Assembly (NCBI RefSeq): GCF_008807375.1
Contig: NZ_CP043311.1
Span: 3,390,001-3,454,000, forward strand
Direction of reading: 5' to 3'
DNA length: 64,000 nucleotides
DNA from: Pseudomonas lalkuanensis
GTDB taxonomy: Bacteria > Pseudomonadota > Gammaproteobacteria > Pseudomonadales > Pseudomonadaceae
Numbering within the stretch: the stretch's first letter is position 1; the number at the start of each line of letters is the position of its first letter. The position numbers and the translations under genes are program-made. The notes beneath the pieces were generated by a model. The model had not been told where the DNA came from and did not search any database. It saw nothing but the letters and a program-made list of their open reading frames with translations. Below, in pieces: positions 32,777 to 41,502 of the stretch.

Positions 32777-34360
32777 TCATTCGTCGTCGCGAGCCGGAAT
32801 CCACCACTCCTCACCGCGCACGGTGCGGATGTACTCCGGCCAGCGGTAGCGATGAGGTGCCTGGAAGTCCTTGGGCAGCAGTGGTGCCTGCCAGCGGCTG
32901 CCACCGATGCCGCCGCCGGTGCGCTCGACGAACTCGGCGCGCGCGGCGGCCAGCAGGTCCGGGCGGGTCAGCAGGTCCACCAGGGTCGCGGCGATGGTCT
33001 TGGCCGCCACCTGGATCATCGGATCGATGGCCTGGCGGATACCGCCCAGGGCGTTGGCGACCCAGTCCGGGTAGGTGTAGCCAGCCGGCGCCGAGAGCAT
33101 CGGCCGCGCCACCAGCAGGCGCACGGTCGGGCAGTGCCAGGTGTATTCCGGGTAGTCGTCGGAGGTCAGGTGCTTCTGCCAGGCCGGCATCTGCAGGCGC
33201 ATCTGGCGTTCGCATTCCTGCGGCTCGATCAGTTCTTCGGTGGCCGGCAGGAAGGGTTTCTCCATCGGCCCCAGGCCGAGGTTGGTCTGGATTTCCTGGG
33301 CGATCTCGATCGCTTCATTGCCCCAACGCGGAGCGCCGACCAGCGCCAGGTTGTCGTAGGTAGCCTGGGCCATCACATGGTTGGGCAAGCCGCCACGGGA
33401 CTTGCACACCCAGGTCTTCTTCCACTGACAACCGGTGGCCATTGCAGCGGCCGCGGCGTTGTTGTCCATCACCTGGGCAATGGTCTCGGCCTGCTCGATG
33501 GAATCGCAGCGCAGCAGGTACTGGATCTGCGAAATGTGCGGCGGCAGGTTGTCGGCGGTCGCCTGGCCGGCAGTGAGGATGGCCTCGTTGTAACTCCACA
33601 GGCCGGTGAACGGCAGCGTGGAACGGCGCAGGCTTTCGTTCAGGGTGTAGAAATGCACCAGCGCATCGTTGGCCCCCGGCGCGCGGGCGGCCAGGTGGTT
33701 CTGCGGGATCGGGCTGTATTTGTCCGAGGCGATCCAGTTCTGCGGCTCATCGCAGGTGAAGGTGTAGATATAGGCGTAGGCGATGCCGCAGTGGGTATCC
33801 CAGGTGGTGGTGTTGTTCAGCGGCAGCATGTAGGTGGGGTGGAAGCTGATGGCCGCATCGAGGTCGTCGTAGTACCCCTTGGCCGCGTGCACCGGCTTGG
33901 AGGCGCGCAGCTTCTCCGCCGGTTCGCCGAAGAACTTCAGCGTGCCCTGGATGCCGTGTTCGAGCATCGCCGCCTTGGCCGCCAACAGTCCGCCGAGGGC
34001 GCTGATGCCGAGTGCCGAATGCGGGTCGGTATGACCGGGAGCGAAGCGCGACAGGCCTTCACGCGGCATCTTGCGGGTCGCCGCCGCCTGGCAGTTGCCG
34101 GGCACGGCGTCGTACTCGCCATAGGTGGCCAGTACCGGGCCTTCACCGTTCTTGAACGTGGCGCAGAAGGCCGTGGGCATGCCACCGCTGCCCTCCTCCA
34201 CTTCGAACCCTTCCTTGCGCAGCAGCTCCACGTACCAGGCACAGGACTTGTACTCACGGAACGCGGGCTCGGCGTAGTGCCAGATCACCTGGTGCCAGTC
34301 CGACAGGGTCTTGCGCTGCTGCTCCACCCAGTCCAGGGCGAATTGCTTGGGCTCGTGCAT
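32777..34360 (-). CDS. M20-family amidohydrolase (AbgB-like)
   Basis: A 527-residue peptidase-M20 family hydrolase. Metal-binding region features include HYAEPAFREYKS near residue 30, VLATYGEYDAVPGNCQ near 80, HTDPHSALGISALGG near 110, and the dimerisation/lid domain in the middle. The layout is that of AbgB-like aminoacyl-amide hydrolases (p-aminobenzoyl-glutamate or indole-acetyl amino acid type); the real substrate is unknown. First gene of the three-gene minus-strand unit with the YtcJ-like hydrolase and the COG0523 GTPase. The chosen ATG has AAGGA twelve bases upstream. Its divergent neighbour is a LysR regulator. Confidence 0.88.
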   Translation of the reverse strand: MHEPKQFALDWVEQQRKTLSDWHQVIWHYAEPAFREYKSCAWYVELLRKEGFEVEEGSGGMPTAFCATFKNGEGPVLATYGEYDAVPGNCQAAATRKMPREGLSRFAPGHTDPHSALGISALGGLLAAKAAMLEHGIQGTLKFFGEPAEKLRASKPVHAAKGYYDDLDAAISFHPTYMLPLNNTTTWDTHCGIAYAYIYTFTCDEPQNWIASDKYSPIPQNHLAARAPGANDALVHFYTLNESLRRSTLPFTGLWSYNEAILTAGQATADNLPPHISQIQYLLRCDSIEQAETIAQVMDNNAAAAAMATGCQWKKTWVCKSRGGLPNHVMAQATYDNLALVGAPRWGNEAIEIAQEIQTNLGLGPMEKPFLPATEELIEPQECERQMRLQMPAWQKHLTSDDYPEYTWHCPTVRLLVARPMLSAPAGYTYPDWVANALGGIRQAIDPMIQVAAKTIAATLVDLLTRPDLLAAARAEFVERTGGGIGGSRWQAPLLPKDFQAPHRYRWPEYIRTVRGEEWWIPARDDE

Positions 34361-34427
34361 GAAAGGGATTCCTTGATGGGGTGACAAGGCCCGTCCGTGC
34401 AGGTCGGCAAGCGACGGGCTGGCGTTA

Positions 34428-34481
34428 GTATTGTTGAATGGAGCAATACAACAATCGATTTATTTCGCCACTAATGTTTAG
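34428..34481. promoter_or_regulatory. Candidate LysR operator region
   Basis: Two nested inverted repeats, GTATTG (34428-34433) / CAATAC (34444-34449) and ATTGTTG (34430-34436) / CAACAAT (34449-34455), are followed by CTAATGTTTAG at 34471-34481. The 10-mer TAATGTTTAG recurs in reverse orientation upstream of the ABC operon at 35482. The region is AT-rich and lies between the M20 gene and the divergent LysR gene. Confidence 0.45.
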
Positions 34482-34513
34482 ATATTTTCACCCCATATCC
34501 GCCGGAGCCCTCC

Positions 34514-35419
34514 ATGCGCTTCCCTTCGATGACCGCCCTGCGCGCCCTGGACGCCGTCGCCCGGCTGGGCAGCGTATCGGCCGCCGCCCATGAGCTCAGC
34601 CTCACCCGCAGCGCCATCAGCCACCAGATCAGCAGCCTCGAGGAAAGCCTCGGGTTCCCCCTGACCGAGCGCATCGGCCGGGGCATCGGCCTCACCTATC
34701 GCGGCGAACGCTACGCCCGCGAAGTGCACCGCATCCTTTCCAACCTGGAGGAAGCCAGCCGGCGCCTGGATGACCAGGAGATCTCCGGACGCCTTTGCGT
34801 GAGCTGCAACCCCGGCTTCGCCACCTATTGGCTTTGCCACCACATCGGCGGTTTCCTCCGCGAGTATCCGCAGGTCGAGCTGCAGCTGATCTCGCCGCGC
34901 ACGCCGGACGATGTCAGCAACGCCAACGTCGACCTCTTCGTCGCCTACGGCATCGGCGACTGGCCCGACATGACAGTTGAGCAGATCGTCGCCCTGCGCT
35001 TCTTTCCGGTGTGCAGCCCGCGACTGATCAACGCCATGGGCGGACTGAAGAGCCCGCAGGAACTCTCCGGCTTCCCGCTGCTGCACATGAGCGACTACAG
35101 CGACTGGCGGGTATGGCTCGCCGCCGCCGGTGCGTCGTCGGTGGACGCCGGAACCGGCATCGTGTTCTCCGATGCCCACTGCGCGCAGTCCGCCTGTATC
35201 GCTGCCCAGGGCGTCGGCATGGGTGACAACCTGATCAGTGGCGACGCCCTGGCCCGCGGCCTGCTGGTACGTCCCTTCGAAATCGCCATCGATTCCCATC
35301 GCGGCTACTACCTGGTGGCCGACCCGCAAAAGGCCGACCGCCCGGCCGTGCAGGCCTTCTGCAACTGGGTGAAGACGCAACTGCAAGCCTCTACGCAGGT
35401 CTGGCACGACCACCGCTGA
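34514..35419 (+). CDS. LysR-family regulator (GcvA-like)
   Basis: A 301-residue LysR regulator: helix-turn-helix at about 1-62 (MTALRALDAVARLGSVSAAAHELSLTRSAISHQISSLEESLGF) and an effector domain at about 90-295 (RLCVSCNPGFATYWLCHHIGGF). The sequence type is GcvA-like. It is divergent from the M20-YtcJ-GTPase unit and lies 179 bases before the ABC transporter operon on its own strand; both intergenic regions contain the TAATGTTTAG 10-mer, so it is the likely shared regulator of import and hydrolysis. No strong ribosome site other than GGAG ten bases before the ATG. Confidence 0.92.
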   Translation: MRFPSMTALRALDAVARLGSVSAAAHELSLTRSAISHQISSLEESLGFPLTERIGRGIGLTYRGERYAREVHRILSNLEEASRRLDDQEISGRLCVSCNPGFATYWLCHHIGGFLREYPQVELQLISPRTPDDVSNANVDLFVAYGIGDWPDMTVEQIVALRFFPVCSPRLINAMGGLKSPQELSGFPLLHMSDYSDWRVWLAAAGASSVDAGTGIVFSDAHCAQSACIAAQGVGMGDNLISGDALARGLLVRPFEIAIDSHRGYYLVADPQKADRPAVQAFCNWVKTQLQASTQVWHDHR

Positions 35420-35467
35420 GCCTTCTTTTGAGGGCCCCCCCTGCAAGCGGGGAATTCCGAGGCCCTA

Positions 35468-35574
35468 AATGTCCAAAAAAACTAAACATTAATGCGTAAA
35501 TAATTCCATTGATGTAGCGCCCCCTTTGACAATAATGGCCAAAACGCCCAATCCGGGACTCATTCGCGAGTCCC
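35468..35574 (+). promoter_or_regulatory. Promoter/leader region of the ABC importer operon
   Basis: Contains AATGT-N13-ACATT (35468-35490) with CTAAACATTA at 35482-35491, then TTGACA at 35526-35531 with no good -10 box at the right spacing (CAATCC), which suits an activator-dependent promoter. A perfect 7-bp hairpin GGGACTC / GAGTCCC at 35555-35574 follows in the presumed 5' leader, nine bases before the AAGGGGAG ribosome site. Confidence 0.4.
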
Positions 35575-35598
35575 AGCACAACAAGGGGAGTAACCAGC

Positions 35599-36690
35599 GT
35601 GCCCAGCAGTCAGGCCATCCAGCTCAGCGCCCAGGGGATCAGGAAGCAATACGGACATTTCACCGCCCTGGACGGCATCGACCTGGACATTCGCCAGGGT
35701 GAATTCCTCACCCTCCTCGGCCCGTCGGGTTCAGGCAAGACCACCCTTCTGATGATCCTCGCCGGCTTCCTCGAAGCCACCTCCGGCACGCTGATGGAGA
35801 ACGGCGTAGACATCAGCCGCCGACCCGCGGAAAAACGCAATTTCGGCATGGTGTTCCAGGGCTACGCCCTGTTCCCGCACATGTCCGTAGCGGACAACGT
35901 CGCCTATCCCCTGCGCATCCGTGGCGTGAAGGCCGAGGAACGGCAGCGCCGGGTCAAGCACATCCTCGAAGTGGTAGGCCTCGGCGCTCACATGAAGAAG
36001 AAGCCGGCGGAGCTCTCCGGCGGCCAGCAGCAACGTGTCGCCATCGCCCGCGCCCTGGTCTTCGAGCCGGACCTTCTGCTGCTCGACGAACCCCTTTCCG
36101 CACTGGACAAGAACCTGCGCGAACAACTGCAGGCAGAGCTACAACGCATCCACCGCCAAGTGGGTACCAGCTTCGTCTTCGTCACCCATGACCAGGGCGA
36201 GGCACTGGCCCTGTCCACCCGCATTGCCATCTTCAATCAGGGCCGCCTGGCCCAGGTCGACAGCCCGGAAGACATCTACGACCGGCCCAACAGCCGCTTC
36301 GCCGCCGAATTCCTCGGCAAGATGAACCTCTTCCCCCTGGCCAACGTGACCCGCAACGGCAGCAACGCCAGCGGCCACTGCGGCGACAACCACCTGCACG
36401 CCGCCGCCCCCCAGCCACTGGGCAACCAGCCCCTGCTGCTGGCCGTGCGTCCCGAGCACATGGACCTGCACACCGAACGTCCCGACCTCTCCGGGCACAA
36501 CGTCGTCGCCGCGCACCTCACCGAAAAGGTCTACCAGGGCGCCAGCACTCACCTTGCCCTGAAGCTGGGCCAGGACGCCCCGGCCATCAATCTGGCGGTA
36601 CCCGGTAACCACCCCGGCGCCCAGCTGGCCAGCGGTACACCGGTATGGCTGAGCTGGCCGGTACAGCGCAGCTTCCTGCTGGAAGCCTGA
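35599..36690 (+). CDS. ABC transporter ATP-binding protein (PotA/spermidine-type)
   Basis: A 363-residue importer ATPase. Walker A GPSGSGKTTL near residue 41, Q-loop VFQGYALFPHMSV, signature LSGGQQQR near 137, Walker B LLLLDEPLSALD near 157, H-loop FVTHDQGEA near 193, and a C-terminal TOBE-type regulatory domain (about 240-360). It powers the importer formed with the two permeases and the binding protein downstream. The start is a GTG with AAGGGGAG eight bases before it. The class takes up polyamines, putrescine-like cations, iron or amino-compounds; substrate not inferable. Confidence 0.93.
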   Translation: MPSSQAIQLSAQGIRKQYGHFTALDGIDLDIRQGEFLTLLGPSGSGKTTLLMILAGFLEATSGTLMENGVDISRRPAEKRNFGMVFQGYALFPHMSVADNVAYPLRIRGVKAEERQRRVKHILEVVGLGAHMKKKPAELSGGQQQRVAIARALVFEPDLLLLDEPLSALDKNLREQLQAELQRIHRQVGTSFVFVTHDQGEALALSTRIAIFNQGRLAQVDSPEDIYDRPNSRFAAEFLGKMNLFPLANVTRNGSNASGHCGDNHLHAAAPQPLGNQPLLLAVRPEHMDLHTERPDLSGHNVVAAHLTEKVYQGASTHLALKLGQDAPAINLAVPGNHPGAQLASGTPVWLSWPVQRSFLLEA

Positions 36691-36775
36691 ACCCGCGTAA
36701 CCCACTAATTTCGACTGCCTCCCTACAACAACAATCGGCCGCGCCCCATTGGGCGGGCCACGCGAGGAATTGCCC

Positions 36776-37891
36776 ATGAGCCAGGAACATCAGCGCGACT
36801 GCATCGAAGTCCTCATCGAGAAGGCCCGTAACGGCCAGATCAACCGCCGCACCTTCATTCAGGCGATGGGCCTGCTGGCCGCCGCACCGCTCGCCATGCG
36901 CAGCGGCATCAGCTGGGCGGCCGACAGCAAACCGCTGGTGGTGGTGAACTGGGGCGGCGATGCCCTGGACGCCTTCCGCCGCGCCTGGACCGACAGTTTC
37001 AGCCAGAGCACCGGCATCCAGGTCCGCATCGACGGCGCCGGCCCCACCGAAGGTGCCATTCGCTCGCAGCTGGCCAGTGGCAAGCCGAGCTGGGACGTGG
37101 TGGACGTGGACAGCTACAGCGCCATGACTCTCGGCCGCGACAAAATCCTCCAGCCGCTGGACTACAACGTGATCCAGCGCGGGCAGGTGACCTCGGGCCT
37201 CGCCCATGACTACGGCATCGCCGGCTACCTGTTCAGCTATGTGATGGCGTGGGACAGCGAGCAGTTCGGCGACCAGGGCCCGACGAGCTGGGCGGACTTC
37301 TGGAACGTGGAGAAATTCCCCGGCAAACGCACCCTCTACAAGTGGATGAACGGGATGTTGGAAGCCGCCCTGCTGGCCGATGGTGTGCCCGCCGGGCAGC
37401 TCTACCCGCTGGACGTCCCGCGCGCCCTGCGCAAGATCGACGAGATCAAGCCCCATGTCCTGTCGTTCTGGAGCTCGGGTGCCGAGAGCCAGCAGCTGAT
37501 GATCGAAGGAGAAGTGTCGATGGGGGCCATCTGGAGCACCCGCGCCAAGCTGCTCGCCGAAGACAGCGAAGGCCGCATTCGCTGGGGTTACGACAATGCC
37601 TTCCTGAATGCCAGCAGCTGGGCGGTGCTTTCGGACAACCCGGCCGGCAGCCAGGAAGCCATGCGTTTCATCCAGCATGCGCTGCAGCCGGAAGGTCAGC
37701 TCAAGCTGTTCGAACTGCTGGGCAACGGTCCGTCCAACGGCGCGACCCAGAAGCTCATGACGGCGGAGCAGCGCGAGGCGGATTGCGCGTCCGAGGAGAA
37801 CTTCAAGAAGCAGATCTTCCTCAACACCGAGTGGTACGCCGACCACTACGCCACCACCCTGGAACAGTACCTGACCCACCTTTCCAAGTGA
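36776..37891 (+). CDS. ABC transporter periplasmic substrate-binding protein
   Basis: A 371-residue solute-binding protein of the PotD/spermidine-like family. The N-terminus has a twin-arginine type signal, NRRTFIQAMGLLAAAPLAM (RR near residue 22), rather than a plain Sec signal, which is frequent for this class in Pseudomonas. The mature part begins around KPLVVVNWGGDALDAFRRAW; TSWADFWN and WSSGAESQQLMIEGEVSMG are the typical hinge and binding blocks. It delivers ligand to the two permeases encoded next. GAGGAAT precedes the ATG at 36776; the longer in-frame start at 36749 lacks a signal motif. Confidence 0.92.
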   Translation: MSQEHQRDCIEVLIEKARNGQINRRTFIQAMGLLAAAPLAMRSGISWAADSKPLVVVNWGGDALDAFRRAWTDSFSQSTGIQVRIDGAGPTEGAIRSQLASGKPSWDVVDVDSYSAMTLGRDKILQPLDYNVIQRGQVTSGLAHDYGIAGYLFSYVMAWDSEQFGDQGPTSWADFWNVEKFPGKRTLYKWMNGMLEAALLADGVPAGQLYPLDVPRALRKIDEIKPHVLSFWSSGAESQQLMIEGEVSMGAIWSTRAKLLAEDSEGRIRWGYDNAFLNASSWAVLSDNPAGSQEAMRFIQHALQPEGQLKLFELLGNGPSNGATQKLMTAEQREADCASEENFKKQIFLNTEWYADHYATTLEQYLTHLSK

Positions 37892-37901
37892 GCCGCCGCG
37901 C

Positions 37902-38738
37902 ATGAGCACAACCCACTCCGCCAACCTGGAGCGCAGCCTGCTGCTGATCCCTCTGCCCCTGCTGCTGGTGGTCTTCTACCTGCTGCCGTTCCTCGGCGTG
38001 GTGGGCTGGAGCTTCACCCTGCCGGAGCCCGGCATCGAACAGTACCAGCGCATCGCTACCGATCCCGCGATCCACGACATGCTCTGGCGCACGCTACGCC
38101 TGTGCCTGACAGTCAGCACCCTGGCGCTGGTCATCGGCTACCTGCTGGCCTATTGCTGGGTGTTCAGCCCGCCGTTCTGGCAACGCATGGTGGAGATCTG
38201 CATCTTCATCCCGTTCTGGATCTCAGTGCTGGTGCGGGCATTCGGCTGGCTGATCGCCCTGCGCAGCAACGGCGTGCTGAACGGTGGGTTGATGGACCTG
38301 GGCCTGATCGACTCGCCGCTGCAGCTGACCCGGAATGAAACCGGCGTGGTCATCGGCATGCTGCACTTCATGGTGCCCTACGCCCTGTTCCCGCTGCTCT
38401 CCAGCATGCGCCAGCTCGACCAGCGTGTGCTGCTGGCATCCCGCGGGCTCGGCGCCGGGGCCCTGCGCACCTTCTGGCAAGTGCTGCTGCCGCAGACCGT
38501 GCCGGGCCTGCTGGGCGCTTTCATCATGGTCTTCGTGTTCTGCCTGGGCTTCTTCATCACCCCGGTGCTGCTGGGCGGTGGCCAGACCGTGATGATCGCC
38601 GAGTACGTCTTCCTGCAGATGTTCCAGACCAGCAACTGGGGTCTCGGAGCCGCACTCAGCGTGGTGCTGCTGGCCCTGGTCAGCGCGCTGATCTGGGTGC
38701 TGCTGCGCATCACCCGTGTCAACCGCCTGGTGGGCTGA
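37902..38738 (+). CDS. ABC transporter permease (PotB-like)
   Basis: A 278-residue inner-membrane permease with six helices. The EAA loop that contacts the ATPase is LLASRGLGAGALRTFWQVLLPQTVPGLLG near residue 180. It pairs with the second permease gene, which starts eight bases after its stop, to form the transport channel. The gene begins ten bases after the binding-protein stop. Confidence 0.93.
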   Translation: MSTTHSANLERSLLLIPLPLLLVVFYLLPFLGVVGWSFTLPEPGIEQYQRIATDPAIHDMLWRTLRLCLTVSTLALVIGYLLAYCWVFSPPFWQRMVEICIFIPFWISVLVRAFGWLIALRSNGVLNGGLMDLGLIDSPLQLTRNETGVVIGMLHFMVPYALFPLLSSMRQLDQRVLLASRGLGAGALRTFWQVLLPQTVPGLLGAFIMVFVFCLGFFITPVLLGGGQTVMIAEYVFLQMFQTSNWGLGAALSVVLLALVSALIWVLLRITRVNRLVG

Positions 38739-38746
38739 GGTCAATC

Positions 38747-39592
38747 ATGAATACACACAAAACGGGCCTTTCCACTCGCCTGCTGGCCACCGTGGCCATG
38801 GCCTTCATGCTGTTCCCGCTGCTGACGGTCATCCCGGTGTCGTTCACCAGCAAGCGCTACCTGTCGATGCCCAACGGCAATTGGTCGCTGCGCCATTACG
38901 AAGCCCTGCTGGGCAACCCGGAGTGGATGGCGAGCATCCTCCAGAGCCTCGGCATCGCCTTCGCCACCAGCCTGATCGCCACTGCCCTGGCAGTCAGCTT
39001 CAGCCTCGGCATCTGGTACCTCCGCTCGCGCCTGGCCACCGTGCTGATCGGCCTGGTACTGCTGCCCATGGCGATTCCTCCGGTGATCTCGGCGCTGGTC
39101 CTGTACTTCATGGAGACCAACCTCGGCCGCATCGCTCCCGGCTTCGGCTACGACACCATTCCCGGCGTGATCATCGCCCACGTGGTCATGGTGGTGCCCT
39201 ACGGCGTCGTGACCATGCTGGTCGCCCTCAGCCAGATCGACCGGCGCATCGAGCTGGCCTCGCGCAACCTCGGCGCCAGCCTGATGCAAACCACCTTCCT
39301 GGTGGTGATGCCGAACCTCAAGCTGGGCATCGCCTCCACCGCCCTGCTGAGCTTCGCGCTGTCCTGGGAGGAAGTGGCGGTGACCCTGTTCATCACCAGC
39401 GTCGACGTCAACACCCTGCCCCGGCGCATCTGGGGCGGGCTGCGGGACAACGTCGACCCGAGCGTGGCGGCCATCTCCGTACTTCTGATCGGCGTGACCT
39501 TGCTGGTGCTCTGCGCACGGCTGCTGTTGCAGTACCTGGCAACGCGCAGGGCCAGGGAGGCTGCGACCAGGGCGGCGACTGCGCCGGCCTGA
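38747..39592 (+). CDS. ABC transporter permease (PotC-like)
   Basis: A 281-residue six-helix permease, with EAA loop ELASRNLGASLMQTTFLVVMPNLKLGI near residue 166. It ends the importer operon (ATPase, binding protein, permease, permease), the usual order for polyamine-type systems in Pseudomonas. A strong intrinsic terminator follows three bases after the stop. Confidence 0.93.
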   Translation: MNTHKTGLSTRLLATVAMAFMLFPLLTVIPVSFTSKRYLSMPNGNWSLRHYEALLGNPEWMASILQSLGIAFATSLIATALAVSFSLGIWYLRSRLATVLIGLVLLPMAIPPVISALVLYFMETNLGRIAPGFGYDTIPGVIIAHVVMVVPYGVVTMLVALSQIDRRIELASRNLGASLMQTTFLVVMPNLKLGIASTALLSFALSWEEVAVTLFITSVDVNTLPRRIWGGLRDNVDPSVAAISVLLIGVTLLVLCARLLLQYLATRRAREAATRAATAPA

Positions 39593-39596
39593 AACG

Positions 39597-39625
39597 AAAA
39601 AGCCCGAACCTGATTCGGGCTTTTT
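39597..39625 (+). terminator. Intrinsic terminator of the ABC operon
   Basis: AAAAAGCCCGAA / TTCGGGCTTTTT stem around CCTGA with a T run on the plus strand, directly after the last permease gene. Confidence 0.92.
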
Positions 39626-39648
39626 GCTTGCGCTCAAGCCACCCTTGT

Positions 39649-39738
39649 TGTGGGAGCGATTTCAATCTCGATTCAGGTCAACGACCTGTCTAGACGGGGC
39701 CGCTTCGTGGCCCTTTCGCGAATGAATTCGCTCCTACA
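39649..39738. repeat. Composite REP element (two-ended)
   Basis: Direct head TGTGGGAGCGATTTCAATC at the left end, inverted head GAATGAATTCGCTCCTACA at the right end, and between them an 50-base core containing the GGTC..GACC hairpin and GGGGCCGCTTCGTGGCCC. The same plan recurs at 42679 and 44509. Confidence 0.82.
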
Positions 39739-39750
39739 CGGGTTGCCTCC

Positions 39751-40485
39751 TCAATCGCGGAACGACAAGTCGATCCGATCCAGCCTGCGCAACTCCGCCT
39801 GCCAGACCAGGTCAACGCTCTCCAGGTGATAGCGCTCGTTGTTCAACTGGCGGGCGGTGTACTCACAGGCATCGTGGTCCGGCACGATCAGCGGCCGGCC
39901 CGCCTTCATCGCCTCCAGCTGAATCTCGCAAGCCTGGTTCAGGTAGTACATCAGGAAGTAGGCCTCGGCCACGCTGCGGCCGACGGTGAGCAGGCCGTGG
40001 TTGCGCAGGATCATCGCCTTGCTGTCGCCCAGGGCGGCAACGATGCGGGCGCGGACCTCCAGGTCCAGCGGTACGCCTTCGTAGTCGTAGTAGGCCAGCC
40101 GGTTATAGAAGGTCATGTTGGTCTGGTTCAGCGGCAGCAGCCCTTCCTCCAGCGCTGCCACGGCCATGCCGGCCATGGTGTGGGTATGCATCACGCAGAC
40201 TGCGTCGTGGCGATTCATATGGACGGCGCTATGGATGGTGAAGCCGGCCGGGTTCACGTCCGGCGAACCGGCTTCGAGCTTGTTGCCGTCGACGTCGATG
40301 GCCACCAGGTTGGAAGCGCTGACCTCTTCCGGACGCAGGCCGTACTGGTTGATCAGGAAGGCCGGTTCGTCCCCCGGCAGGCGCACGGAAATGTGGGTGA
40401 AGACCTGGTCGCTCCAGCCGTTGAGGTCCAGCAGCCGGTAGGCGGCGGCAAGGTCGGTGCGCAATTGTTGTTCTGTCATGTTCAT
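39751..40485 (-). CDS. Class II aldolase/adducin family protein
   Basis: A 244-residue protein of the class II aldolase/adducin domain. Zinc ligands are visible as H-x-H in VMHTHTMAGMAV (near residue 98) and a third His in LRNHGLLTVG (near 160); the start block is YRLLDLNGWSDQVFTHISVR. Such enzymes cleave or decarboxylate sugar-like or hydroxy acids; substrate unknown. GGAG is seven bases before the ATG at 40485 (another ATG two codons on). It is divergent from a LysR regulator 113 bases away, which likely controls it. Confidence 0.9.
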   Translation of the reverse strand: MNMTEQQLRTDLAAAYRLLDLNGWSDQVFTHISVRLPGDEPAFLINQYGLRPEEVSASNLVAIDVDGNKLEAGSPDVNPAGFTIHSAVHMNRHDAVCVMHTHTMAGMAVAALEEGLLPLNQTNMTFYNRLAYYDYEGVPLDLEVRARIVAALGDSKAMILRNHGLLTVGRSVAEAYFLMYYLNQACEIQLEAMKAGRPLIVPDHDACEYTARQLNNERYHLESVDLVWQAELRRLDRIDLSFRD

Positions 40486-40598
40486 CGGTGCTCCGGCAGG
40501 CAAATGACGTGGTAGAAAGCGGCAGCCTAGGGCCGCTTGCTGGCCACGGGATATCGATTTATCTTCCGCAAACTCATTCCAAATCGTAATGAACCCCC

Positions 40599-41489
40599 AT
40601 GCGCCGACAGCTGCCCAGCATGATCTCCCTCACCTGTTTCGCCGCCTTCGCCCGGCACATGAGCGTCACCCGCGCCGCAGAGGAACTCAGCCTCACCCAG
40701 AGCGCCGTGAGCCGGCAGATCAAGAACCTGGAAGACCTGCTGGGACGCCCCCTGGTGGAGAAAGTGCGCCAGCGCCTGCTGCTGACCGAATACGGCCGCC
40801 GCTACGTCGAGGAAATCAGCCCGTTGCTGGACCAGCTGGAAGCCGCCACCCAGCGCATCAGCGCCAGCAGCTCGGGGCGCCTGCGGGTTGGCGCCGAACC
40901 CTCCCTCACCACCCGCTGGCTATTGCCGAAACTCAAGGCCTACGGGCAGTTGCATCCCGAAATTGAACTGCAGGTGATGAACGACCTGCATAGGCTCTAC
41001 GGGCTATTGGAGAGTTTCGACCTCGCCATCCTGTTCGGCGACGGCCACTGGCCAGGGTTCGAGGCCACACGCCTGATGGGTGGCGAGATGGTGGCGGTCT
41101 GCACGGCGGAACTGCTCCAGCGTCACGGCCCGGTGGTCCAGCGCCGGGACATCCTGCGCTATCCCCTGCTCCACCACAGCGCGCTGGCTGACCAGGGCAA
41201 GTCCTCCACCCAGATCTGGCTGCTGAGCGCCGGCCTTTCGCCCAGGGAAATCGATGCCCTGCCCGGCCAGCGCCTGGAGCATTTCCAATTCGTCCTCGAC
41301 GCCGCCCTGCACGGCCTCGGCATCACCGTCCTGCCGCGCTACTTCGTGGCACCAGAGGTGGAGGCCGGACGGCTGGTGATCGCAAGCCGGGAGCCGCTGG
41401 AATGCGGCGACTACTACCTGGTCGTGCCGGCGGGGTGCCGGGATGCGAAGGTTCGGGCGTTTGCCGACTGGCTGCTGGCGGGGGGCTGA
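40599..41489 (+). CDS. LysR-family regulator (GcvA-like)
   Basis: A 296-residue LysR regulator: helix-turn-helix at about 8-66 (TCFAAFARHMSVTRAAEELSLTQSAVSRQI) and effector domain from about 92 (SSGRLRVGAEPSLTTRWLLPKL). Divergent from the class II aldolase gene and therefore its probable regulator; the intervening 113 bases include an AT-rich patch (GATATCGATTTATC) that could hold the operator. An upstream region without strong ribosome site makes the first ATG the simplest start. Confidence 0.92.
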   Translation: MRRQLPSMISLTCFAAFARHMSVTRAAEELSLTQSAVSRQIKNLEDLLGRPLVEKVRQRLLLTEYGRRYVEEISPLLDQLEAATQRISASSSGRLRVGAEPSLTTRWLLPKLKAYGQLHPEIELQVMNDLHRLYGLLESFDLAILFGDGHWPGFEATRLMGGEMVAVCTAELLQRHGPVVQRRDILRYPLLHHSALADQGKSSTQIWLLSAGLSPREIDALPGQRLEHFQFVLDAALHGLGITVLPRYFVAPEVEAGRLVIASREPLECGDYYLVVPAGCRDAKVRAFADWLLAGG

Positions 41490-41502
41490 AGGGGGCTTTT
41501 TT

